Below, in pieces: positions 1 to 5,161 of a stretch of 5,996 bases of DNA. Under the pieces are notes generated by a model. The model saw only the letters and a list, made by a program, of their open reading frames with translations, was not told the DNA's origin and did not search any database. The first letter of the stretch is position 1, and every line of letters starts with the position of its first letter. The stretch is from Bacillota bacterium (lineage in GTDB: Bacteria > Bacillota > Clostridia > Clostridiales > Clostridiaceae). The position numbers were made by a program, and so were the translations under genes. The stretch is taken from contig JAEXZL010000199.1 of the NCBI GenBank assembly GCA_023451395.1, forward strand, positions 1 to 5,996, in the 5' to 3' direction.

Positions 1-8
1 TGTCCTTT

Positions 9-863
9 TTATTCTTTAAGAATTTTAGGAAGCTCAATATTAAACATAGTTTCAGTATCGGTAGATACTAGTCTTATCTGCCCCTTATAGCTTGAAACCA
101 GCTCTTTTACAATGTAAAGCCCCATGCCTTCCCCTCTATTCCCCTTAGTAGTAAAGCCCTCCGTAAATATCTCCTTAGTGATTTCATCAGGTATTTTAGG
201 CCCATTATTTCTTACGGAAAACTCTAAATTTGATAAATCCTCACTTATCTCAATATACAGCTTTTTATCGCCACAAACTCCTTCTAAGGCATAGATAGAA
301 TTGTCTATTAGGTTTCCTGCAATGCGGCAGAATTCCCAAGGGGGCATTACCAGCTCCTTGAGGTCTGAGGTTATGGAGATTTCCATGTCGATATCCTTTT
401 CCTCAGCTAAATTGAGCTTAGCCTGTAAAAGAGCATTTACAGCAGGTTCTGAGGTCTTTAAGGCCTTATTAACCTTTAATATATCCTTATACACAGGTTC
501 CATGTACTTAAGGGCTTCCTTTGCCTCTCCCAGCTCCAAAAGTCCATAAACCACCTGAATATGATTTAGATAGTCATGCCTCTGAGCTCTTATGGTTTTA
601 TTAAGATTCCTAAGATCATTTATACTAGCCACCATTCCCTGTCTTTCACCCTTGCTGTACATCATAAAATAAAGACTTCCCACAGATAAAAGACTATTTA
701 TAGCCATGGTTAGAACAATAACATATAAAAGGCCGCTTAGGGATTTTAGCTTGTCTCCAGAGCCGCTATTAAGGATAAGAAGCACCGTTAAAATAAGCTG
801 AATAACATTTACAGCCAGGGTGCTTATAACAATTTTTTTACCTATATCAGTGGTTCCTCTCAT
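9..863 (-). CDS. Spo0B/CitA-type membrane sensor histidine kinase
   Basis: This 284-residue kinase would autophosphorylate on His and pass the phosphate to a response regulator. Two hydrophobic helices (about residues 11-31 and 44-68) are joined by only about a dozen residues, so there is no real extracellular sensor domain. The phosphoacceptor is in the RAQRHDYLNH motif (His96), followed by a Spo0B_a-like helical hairpin (about 90-135) rather than a classical HisKA domain. The HATPase_c domain has an N-box, GNLIDNSIYAL (Asn184, Asn188), a G1-like NNGPKIP (219-225) and a glycine-rich GNRGEGMGLYIVKEL loop (241-255). The ATG at 863 has an AGGAG Shine-Dalgarno five bases upstream and an extended -10 promoter. 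The family (CitA/DcuS, AgrC-like and related) usually pairs with an adjacent regulator. The bases after the TAA stop read AAAGGA, which suggests a following gene beyond the left edge. Kinase class is secure; the signal is unknown. Confidence 0.9.
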   Translation of the reverse strand: MRGTTDIGKKIVISTLAVNVIQLILTVLLILNSGSGDKLKSLSGLLYVIVLTMAINSLLSVGSLYFMMYSKGERQGMVASINDLRNLNKTIRAQRHDYLNHIQVVYGLLELGEAKEALKYMEPVYKDILKVNKALKTSEPAVNALLQAKLNLAEEKDIDMEISITSDLKELVMPPWEFCRIAGNLIDNSIYALEGVCGDKKLYIEISEDLSNLEFSVRNNGPKIPDEITKEIFTEGFTTKGNRGEGMGLYIVKELVSSYKGQIRLVSTDTETMFNIELPKILKE

Positions 864-905
864 ATTAACTCCTCACCTTGAATAATTAATAAAATGCCTT
901 CTTTA

Positions 906-914
906 ATTATAGCA
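906..914 (-). promoter_or_regulatory. extended -10 promoter of the Spo0B-type kinase gene
   Basis: Read on the minus strand the site is TGCTATAAT, a perfect TATAAT -10 with an upstream TG extension. No good -35 box is present about 17 bp further up, which is tolerated by extended -10 promoters. Transcription would start near 899, giving a leader of about 36 nt before the ATG at 863. This suggests the kinase has its own promoter and is not simply co-transcribed with the amidase. Inferred from sequence match only. Confidence 0.6.
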
Positions 915-1019
915 TAAATCTCACTGTTTCTCTCATTCCTATCTATGCCTTAGCGTGGAAAACTCCCCATTCCCATATTTATAAATGTATAAATTAAATA
1001 TACCTTTTTACTCCTTTAA

Positions 1020-1967
1020 CTATTTATTAAGCTTAAAATATTCATCTATACCAGAGGCAATCCCCTCTACTAGCTTTTTCTGGTACTCCTTTGTTGCCAT
1101 AAGCTTATCTTCCTCTGGGTTACTCATAAAGCCCATTTCTACTATTGTTACAGGTACTTTTGACCAGTTTAATCCTGTCATTGTATCTGTTTCCCATACC
1201 CCCTTGCTATTTGCCTGAGTACTACTCAACATGCTCTTTAAGATGCAATCAGACAACACTCTGCTATCCTTATATATACCTCCTACATAGGGATTATTCT
1301 TTGTAGGACATATAGTCATAATTCCATTATCCTTAGGATTATCAGAACCATTGGCGTGTATTCTTACAGCTATGTCCGCCTTGGAGTTATTTGCAATCTC
1401 TGCTCTTTCCATATTGCTGATATTAACATCATTATTTTCTCGAATCATAATAACCTCATAGCCTCTATTCTTAAGCTCATCTCTTAATTTCAAAGTTACC
1501 ATAAGGTTTAACTCATATTCCTTCAAACCACTTGCCTTACCTGTAGTGCCAGAGGCTACCTTTGCCTTGGTTTCAGCTGATCCTGGCCCCAAAGGCTCTT
1601 TTTTACTATTTCCCTTAGACTGATGCCCAGCATCTAGGGCAATAATCTTACCTTTTGTGATCTTTTCGCCCTTTTGAGGCGTTTCTTTTTCTTGCTCCTT
1701 AGGTGTTTCCTTTTCTTTCTCTAAAGGTGCAACTGCTCCAGATGCTTCCTTTTCTTCTTCCTGTGAAGGGATTTCTGCAACATCCTTTGTATCATTTTCC
1801 TTATTCACCTTTGAATCATTCTCCTTATTCACAGCTTCCTCATCCTTGATATAACTGGAAATCTCTTTCTGAGTATTATCACTAGGGACTTCCTTTATAT
1901 CCCCTTGGCAGCCTACAATAAATATTGAAATAATTACTAGTGATATTAATAATCTTTGTGCTTTCAT
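1020..1967 (-). CDS. lipoprotein N-acetylmuramoyl-L-alanine amidase (Amidase_3)
   Basis: This 315-residue zinc amidase would cut the bond between N-acetylmuramic acid and the stem-peptide L-alanine in peptidoglycan. The N-terminus is a lipoprotein signal peptide with lipobox IVGC, so Cys20 is the likely lipid anchor and the enzyme would sit on the outer face of the membrane. Residues 21-103 form a Lys/Glu-rich, probably disordered linker with short repeats (VNKENDSK/VNKENDTK and KETP units). The catalytic domain runs from about 106 to 312. Its zinc ligands appear to be His115 (DAGH), Glu150 (KEYELNL) and His204 (RIHAN), with catalytic Glu277 in VTIVEMGFMSNPEED. The segment between His115 and Glu150 is longer than in minimal CwlC-type enzymes, a form I associate with clostridial amidases. 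The ATG at 1967 has an AGAGGTG Shine-Dalgarno. Roles in wall turnover, cell separation or sporulation are all possible. No clear terminator follows. Confidence 0.93.
   Translation of the reverse strand: MKAQRLLISLVIISIFIVGCQGDIKEVPSDNTQKEISSYIKDEEAVNKENDSKVNKENDTKDVAEIPSQEEEKEASGAVAPLEKEKETPKEQEKETPQKGEKITKGKIIALDAGHQSKGNSKKEPLGPGSAETKAKVASGTTGKASGLKEYELNLMVTLKLRDELKNRGYEVIMIRENNDVNISNMERAEIANNSKADIAVRIHANGSDNPKDNGIMTICPTKNNPYVGGIYKDSRVLSDCILKSMLSSTQANSKGVWETDTMTGLNWSKVPVTIVEMGFMSNPEEDKLMATKEYQKKLVEGIASGIDEYFKLNK
1786..1833 (-). repeat. two-copy 24-bp tandem repeat in the amidase linker
   Basis: Two adjacent 24-bp units (1786-1809 and 1810-1833) differ at three positions and encode the linker repeat VNKENDSK/VNKENDTK. 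The in-frame repeat lengthens a charged spacer between the lipid anchor and the catalytic domain. Such repeats can change copy number by slippage without breaking the reading frame, but that is inference here. Confidence 0.7.
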
Positions 1968-1994
1968 ACATACACCTCTCTATAATGGATTCAA

Positions 1995-2013
1995 ACTATA
2001 CAAACTGTGTATA
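1995..2013. promoter_or_regulatory. inverted repeat and possible -10 element upstream of the amidase
   Basis: TATACA (1997-2002) and TGTATA (2008-2013) form a perfect 6-bp inverted repeat around a 5-bp spacer, an operator-like layout. On the minus strand TATAGT (1995-2000) overlaps its proximal arm and could be the amidase -10. The only -35-like hexamer, TAGACA at 2014-2019, lies just 13 bp upstream, which is too close for a standard sigma-A promoter. Both the promoter and the operator are therefore tentative. The rest of the 241-bp divergent spacer holds the rlmI promoter and no other feature I can support. Confidence 0.3.
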
Positions 2014-2163
2014 TGTCTATTTTAAACTATTTTCGTATAATTAATTAGCTATCTTTAGATATCCCTATTGTTCCTAAGGATTGTTTTCAGGACTAGGAGA
2101 ATAACATAAGTAAACAGGATCATTTAATAAACTATAAAGGAAATGCATTCTATTACCCTTTTA

Positions 2164-2172
2164 TGCTATAAT
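2164..2172 (+). promoter_or_regulatory. extended -10 promoter of the rRNA methyltransferase gene
   Basis: The sequence TGCTATAAT is a perfect -10 hexamer with a TG extension and no convincing -35 at the expected distance. Transcription would start near 2179, about 30 nt before the ATG at 2209. It falls inside the upstream in-frame extension that begins at 2143, so a protein starting at 2143 could not be made from this promoter. The same 11-base TATGCTATAAT string occurs before the Spo0B-type kinase. Confidence 0.6.
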
Positions 2173-2193
2173 CTTAAGAGGATTTTTAAACAT

Positions 2194-2203
2194 AAAGGAG
2201 AGG
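2194..2203 (+). promoter_or_regulatory. Shine-Dalgarno that fixes the methyltransferase start
   Basis: AAAGGAGAGG lies directly upstream of ATG 2209, with eight bases between GGAG and the ATG. The upstream in-frame ATG at 2143 has only an AAAGGA that abuts it too closely to work well. This decides in favour of the 2209 start. Confidence 0.85.
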
Positions 2204-2208
2204 ATTTA

Positions 2209-3384
2209 ATGTCCTGTAAATTTTATTTATTAAGCGGTAAGAGCAAAAGAACAAAACAGGGTCATCCCTGGATTTATACCGATGAAATAGATGCCTATGA
2301 TGGCGAATATATAAATGGAGATATTGTAGAGGTTTATAGCTCTAAAGGAGAATTTTTAGGAAAGGGCTATATTAATGATGCCTCAAAAATGGCTATTAGA
2401 ATATTAACAAGGGATATTAATGAAGTTATTAACTATAATTTCTTTAAAAAGCGCTTCAAAGAGGCTTGGACTTACAGGCAGGACGTTATAGACACCTCCA
2501 GCTGTCGCTTTATCTTTGGAGAAGCGGATTTTCTTCCAGGCTTAACTATAGATAAATATGAAGACTACTATGTAATTCAAATTTCCACCTTAGGAATGGA
2601 TAAATATCGTGACCTTATAGTAAAGCTTTTGGTGGATGAGTATGGTGCTAAAGGCGTATACGAAAGAAGCGACATATCAACTCGTGAGCTTGAAGGCTTA
2701 GAGCAAAAAAAGGGATTTTTAACTGAAGCCTTTGATACTAATGTAATTATCACTGAAAATGGAGTTAAATATCTAGTAGATTTAGCAGAGGGCCAAAAGA
2801 CTGGTTTCTTCTTAGACCAAAAGGATAATAGGAGGGCAATACATAAGATTTGCAAGGATAAAACTGTACTAGACTGCTTTACTCACACAGGCTCCTTTGC
2901 ACTAAATGCTGGTATTGCAGGAGCAAAATCTGTTTTAGGTGTAGATGTCTCCCAACATGCAGTAGATTGGGCTACAAAAAATGCAGAGCTTAATAATCTT
3001 CAGGAAACAGTAAAATTTGAAAAGCACAATGCCTTCGATGTCCTCCCTGAGTGGGCTAGAGAAGGAAAGGAATTTGACGTGGTAATCTTAGATCCTCCGG
3101 CCTTTACAAAATCTAAGGACACCATTTTAGGAGCCAAAAGAGGCTATAAGGAAATAAACCTTAGAGGTCTTAAAATGGTTAAAAAAGGAGGCTACCTAGT
3201 TACCTGCTCCTGCTCCCACTACATGAATGAGGAGCTCTTTAAGCAAACCATTGCTGCTGCAGCCAAAGATGCCAAGAGACAGCTTCGTCAGGTGGAATTT
3301 AGAACACAGTCACCAGATCATCCAATACTTTGGAGCTCTGATGAATCTTATTATTTGAAGTTTTATATATTCCAGGTTATATAA
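2209..3384 (+). CDS. rlmI: RlmI-family SAM-dependent 23S rRNA methyltransferase
   Basis: This 391-residue cytosolic enzyme belongs to the RlmI/YwbD (COG1092-type) family, whose members methylate 23S rRNA using S-adenosylmethionine. An N-terminal PUA-like RNA-binding domain (about residues 3-72, with GHPWIYTDEI) precedes a central domain and a Rossmann methyltransferase domain. Visible motifs are the family signature GQKTGFFLDQKDNR (195-208), SAM motif I VLDCFTHTGSFALNAG (220-235), motif II acidic Asp246, motif IV DPPAF (295-299) and TCSCSH (332-337), whose cysteines may include the m5C catalytic residue. Length fits the family, about 390-400. The start at 2209 is chosen over an in-frame ATG at 2143 because of its Shine-Dalgarno and promoter placement. 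E. coli RlmI makes m5C1962, whereas the Bacillus relative YwbD (RlmQ) has been reported to make m7G, so the exact product here is not certain. The gene stands alone, ends in tandem TAA stops and is followed by a hairpin terminator. Confidence 0.92.
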   Translation: MSCKFYLLSGKSKRTKQGHPWIYTDEIDAYDGEYINGDIVEVYSSKGEFLGKGYINDASKMAIRILTRDINEVINYNFFKKRFKEAWTYRQDVIDTSSCRFIFGEADFLPGLTIDKYEDYYVIQISTLGMDKYRDLIVKLLVDEYGAKGVYERSDISTRELEGLEQKKGFLTEAFDTNVIITENGVKYLVDLAEGQKTGFFLDQKDNRRAIHKICKDKTVLDCFTHTGSFALNAGIAGAKSVLGVDVSQHAVDWATKNAELNNLQETVKFEKHNAFDVLPEWAREGKEFDVVILDPPAFTKSKDTILGAKRGYKEINLRGLKMVKKGGYLVTCSCSHYMNEELFKQTIAAAAKDAKRQLRQVEFRTQSPDHPILWSSDESYYLKFYIFQVI

Positions 3385-3407
3385 TAAAATGCTCTAAAAT
3401 TTTTAAT

Positions 3408-3444
3408 GAGGTGTGCTCTAAGTATTTAGTGCACACCTCCTTTT
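3408..3444 (+). terminator. rho-independent terminator of the methyltransferase gene
   Basis: GAGGTGTGC (3408-3416) pairs with GCACACCTC (3431-3439) in a 9-bp stem. An inner CTAA/TTAG helix sits above a T-T mismatch and closes on a GTAT loop. CTTTT follows on the plus strand. The T-run is short, but position 24 bases after the stop and stem strength support termination of plus-strand transcripts. Confidence 0.75.
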
Positions 3445-3446
3445 AA

Positions 3447-3480
3447 TAAATAAAAAGTCAGAGAGAATATCTCTGACTTT
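3447..3480 (-). terminator. rho-independent terminator of the flagellin gene
   Basis: A perfect 11-bp stem, AAAGTCAGAGA (3454-3464) with TCTCTGACTTT (3470-3480), encloses a 5-base loop. Read on the minus strand it ends in a run of five T followed by ATTTATT, and it starts 22 bases after the flagellin stop. It is separate from the methyltransferase hairpin, so each convergent gene has its own terminator. Confidence 0.85.
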
Positions 3481-3502
3481 CTACCAAAATTAAATTAATT
3501 TA

Positions 3503-4333
3503 TTATCTTAATAATTGAAGAACGTTCTGTGGCTGTTGGTTAGCTTGTGCAAGCATAGCCTGAGCTGCCTGATTAAGGATGTTGTTCTTTGAGAAGTTCA
3601 TCATTTCCTTAGCCATATCAACATCTCTTACTCTTGACTCTGCTGCTGTTAAGTTTTCAGAAGCATTGTTTAAGTTAGCGATTGTATGCTCCAATCTGTT
3701 TTGGTTTGCACCAAGCTTGGAACGAGCAGCTGAAGTTTTTCCAATTGCAGTGTCAACTAAAGCAAGATTAGTATCATGGCTATCAGCTGTAGTTACATCA
3801 ACGGCATCAGTTCCTAAATGTGCTGAACTAAAGCCTTCAGCAGCTGTTCCTGAGTTAATAGTTATATCAAGAGACTGGGTAATATTTGCGCCTATCTGTA
3901 ATTTACCTTGGTAGTTACCATCTAAAAGTTTCTTGCCATTAAATGCAGTTCTCTCGGAGATTCCAGTTAATTCAGCATTTAATTCTGTTATTTCATCCTG
4001 TATTGCTTGTAAGTCAGTTGCTTCTTGAGTTCCTTCATTACCGGATTGAACAACTAATTCTCTCATTCTCTGAAGAATAGAATGAGTTTCATTTAAAGCA
4101 CCTTCAGCAGTTTGAATTAAAGAAATACCATCTTGAGAGTTTCTTGAAGCCTGATCAAGACCTCTTATCTGGCCTCTCATTTTTTCGGAGATAGCAAGAC
4201 CTGCAGCATCATCTCCAGCTCTGTTTATTCTAAGACCTGAAGAAAGCTTTTCCATAGCCTTTCCTGAGTTAGTGTTGTTTATACCCATATTTCTATGAGC
4301 ATTCATAGCATTAAGATTGTGATTAATAATCAT
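3503..4333 (-). CDS. hag: flagellin (flagellar filament protein)
   Basis: This 276-residue flagellin polymerises into the flagellar filament after export by the flagellar type III apparatus. The N-terminal D0/D1 region (about 1-165) shows MIINHNLNAMNAHRN, SSGLRINRAGDDAAGLAISEKMRGQIRGL (31-59) and LQRMRELVVQSGN. The C-terminal D1/D0 region (about 185-276) shows SRVRDVDMAKEMMNFSKNNILNQAAQAMLAQAN and the canonical end VLQLLR. Only about 20 variable residues (165-185) lie between, so there are no D2/D3 domains, as in Bacillus Hag. The ATG at 4333 has an AAGGAGG Shine-Dalgarno. The gene appears monocistronic, with its own candidate sigma-28 promoter and terminator, and no other flagellar gene is in the window. 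Two GGA-loop hairpins in the leader predict CsrA repression relieved by FliW. The symbol hag (equivalent to fliC) follows the Gram-positive convention. Confidence 0.97.
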   Translation of the reverse strand: MIINHNLNAMNAHRNMGINNTNSGKAMEKLSSGLRINRAGDDAAGLAISEKMRGQIRGLDQASRNSQDGISLIQTAEGALNETHSILQRMRELVVQSGNEGTQEATDLQAIQDEITELNAELTGISERTAFNGKKLLDGNYQGKLQIGANITQSLDITINSGTAAEGFSSAHLGTDAVDVTTADSHDTNLALVDTAIGKTSAARSKLGANQNRLEHTIANLNNASENLTAAESRVRDVDMAKEMMNFSKNNILNQAAQAMLAQANQQPQNVLQLLR

Positions 4334-4336
4334 TAT

Positions 4337-4356
4337 AAAATTCCTCCTTGAATTTT
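4337..4356 (-). promoter_or_regulatory. hag: CsrA-type hairpin (site 1) holding the flagellin Shine-Dalgarno
   Basis: On the minus strand AAAATTC and GAATTTT form a 7-bp stem around an AAGGAG loop. The loop is most of the AAGGAGG ribosome binding site, and the GGA lies unpaired as CsrA requires. It fits 9 of 12 positions of the RUACARGGAUGU consensus. CsrA bound here would directly block ribosome access. Confidence 0.7.
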
Positions 4357-4379
4357 AATTGGACATCCTTGTCCTAATT
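4357..4379 (-). promoter_or_regulatory. hag: CsrA-type hairpin (site 2) in the flagellin leader
   Basis: On the minus strand GGAC-AAGGAT-GTCC (4361-4374) is a perfect 4-bp stem with a six-base loop carrying GGA. AATT arms on either side extend it to 8 bp with one bulged A. The 12-base core matches the CsrA SELEX consensus RUACARGGAUGU at 11 positions. Its GGA is 21 nt upstream of the GGA in site 1, a distance suited to one CsrA dimer bridging both. Confidence 0.8.
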
Positions 4380-4442
4380 TTTTAGTGTAAATCTTATATT
4401 TATTTGTTTAGAATTTATATAAGTTTTACCTTTGTACTTAAT

Positions 4443-4469
4443 ATTTCGTAGGCAATTTATGAAGCTTAA
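4443..4469 (-). promoter_or_regulatory. hag: candidate sigma-28 (SigD/FliA) promoter of flagellin
   Basis: On the minus strand TTAA (4466-4469), 15 bp, then TACGAAAT (4443-4450) resembles the TAAA-N15-GCCGATAT motility promoter. The -35 matches at 3 of 4 positions and the -10 at 5 of 8, including the CGA core and exact spacing. Transcription would begin near 4437, giving a leader of about 103 nt. No good sigma-A promoter was seen in this stretch. Confidence 0.5.
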
Positions 4470-4478
4470 TAGGTTATT

Positions 4479-4529
4479 AAAAAAAATTTAAAAAAATCAG
4501 TGCGTATCTTATATCGAGGATACGCACTG
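4479..4529 (-). terminator. strong rho-independent terminator of the YcxB-like gene
   Basis: A perfect 11-bp stem (CAGTGCGTATC 4498-4508 with GATACGCACTG 4519-4529) and 10-base loop is followed on the minus strand by A, seven T, AAA and eight T. It lies 10 bases after the stop codon at 4540. It should insulate the flagellin promoter from upstream transcription. Confidence 0.92.
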
Positions 4530-4539
4530 TTAAAGTTCA

Positions 4540-5079
4540 TTATTTTTTTAAAAGAAGCCTATGTAATTCTTCCTTTTCGTCCTTATTCTTTAAATACTTT
4601 TCTGGCACAACTATAGCTGCTCCGTTTTCCAGCACCAAACAAAAATGATTTTTGTATTCAAAGGCCTCCTCCACATCTCCCAATGGATAGGTTTTGGTGT
4701 TCTTTCCTGAGCCAACAGTAAGCTCTGTCTCGTCCACCTTAAGGGTTATTTCCTTATTAAAGCTGTCCTTTGCATTGGCCATTTTATTTCTCATGGCTTT
4801 TTTTCTTCTTTTGGCGTAGTAGACTCTGAAATAGGTAAGGCTAAGTATGGTCATAAGCAATGATAACCCTGTGATAATAGCCAAGAGTATGTTGGTTTGT
4901 CCAAGTTCCTTTACCCGTAAAAAGTTGTCTAAAGCATATAATGTGCAAAGTAAAAACAAAAAGGCAAGGATATAGCTCTTTCTGCTTACAGACCTTTTAT
5001 ATCTATCACTTTTTGTGATGGTATAAATAAAACAGTCTACACAATCCTCCAAGGTATTTTTGTAAGTAATTTCTACCAT
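4540..5079 (-). CDS. YcxB-like two-helix membrane protein
   Basis: This 179-residue protein of unknown function has two hydrophobic helices (about residues 36-54 and 64-86), followed by a basic stretch (YYAKRRKKAMRNK) and a cytoplasmic C-terminal domain. That domain (about 108-178), with KEITLKVDETELTV, YPLGDVEEAFEYKNHFCLVLENGAAIVVPEKYL, resembles the YcxB-like family of Firmicutes, small PH-like domains after a pair of helices. The recognition is by pattern and moderately sure. An in-frame GTG at 5097 would add six residues, but ATG 5079 is preferred because AGAGGGG lies eight bases before it. It has its own sigma-A promoter and strong terminator, so it can be expressed alone, although it lies downstream of a kinase on the same strand without an obvious terminator between. 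The basic segment after helix 2 places the C-terminal domain inside the cell by the positive-inside rule. Confidence 0.85.
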   Translation of the reverse strand: MVEITYKNTLEDCVDCFIYTITKSDRYKRSVSRKSYILAFLFLLCTLYALDNFLRVKELGQTNILLAIITGLSLLMTILSLTYFRVYYAKRRKKAMRNKMANAKDSFNKEITLKVDETELTVGSGKNTKTYPLGDVEEAFEYKNHFCLVLENGAAIVVPEKYLKNKDEKEELHRLLLKK

Positions 5080-5087
5080 AAGTATTA

Positions 5088-5095
5088 CCCCTCTC
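5088..5095 (-). promoter_or_regulatory. Shine-Dalgarno that fixes the YcxB-like start
   Basis: On the minus strand GAGAGGGG ends eight bases before ATG 5079. It overlaps the alternative GTG at 5097, which therefore cannot use it. The site favours the shorter protein. Confidence 0.7.
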
Positions 5096-5132
5096 ACTAA
5101 AATCCCTTATAACCCATAAATTCCTTAAGATT

Positions 5133-5161
5133 ATTATAAGCTGAAATTAGCAAGGTAACAA
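5133..5161 (-). promoter_or_regulatory. sigma-A promoter of the YcxB-like gene
   Basis: On the minus strand TTGTTA (5156-5161), 17 bp, TATAAT (5133-5138). The -10 is perfect, the -35 matches four of six positions, and spacing is ideal. The -35 abuts the stop codon of the upstream kinase at 5162. Transcription from near 5126 gives a leader of about 47 nt. Confidence 0.7.

Noticed and set aside
301..549. Plus-strand open frame inside the Spo0B-type kinase gene
   Set aside because: It is antisense to a gene with clear kinase motifs, has no ribosome binding site and gives a Ser/Leu-rich sequence without a recognisable domain.
964..1005. ATATTTA/TAAATAT inverted repeat after the amidase as a terminator
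   Set aside because: The stem is only A-T pairs and is not followed by a T-run on the minus strand.
985..1218. Plus-strand open frame over the end of the amidase gene
   Set aside because: It lies antisense to the conserved amidase C-terminus and has no Shine-Dalgarno or known motif.
2049..2062. Small palindrome TATCTTTAGATA in the divergent spacer
   Set aside because: AT-rich 5-bp arms of this kind are expected by chance and it does not overlap a promoter.
2577..2855. Minus-strand open frame inside the methyltransferase
   Set aside because: It is a shadow of a conserved enzyme region with no plausible start signals.
3579..3914. Plus-strand open frame inside the flagellin gene
   Set aside because: Flagellin sequence on the other strand is unmistakable; the antisense frame is a by-product of its codon use.
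4334..4497. A riboswitch in the flagellin upstream region
   Set aside because: The structured part is fully explained by two short CsrA-type hairpins; the rest is AT-rich with no conserved aptamer-like elements.
5097..5097. GTG start for the YcxB-like protein
   Set aside because: ATG 5079 has a well-spaced Shine-Dalgarno that overlaps this GTG, so the shorter protein is more likely.
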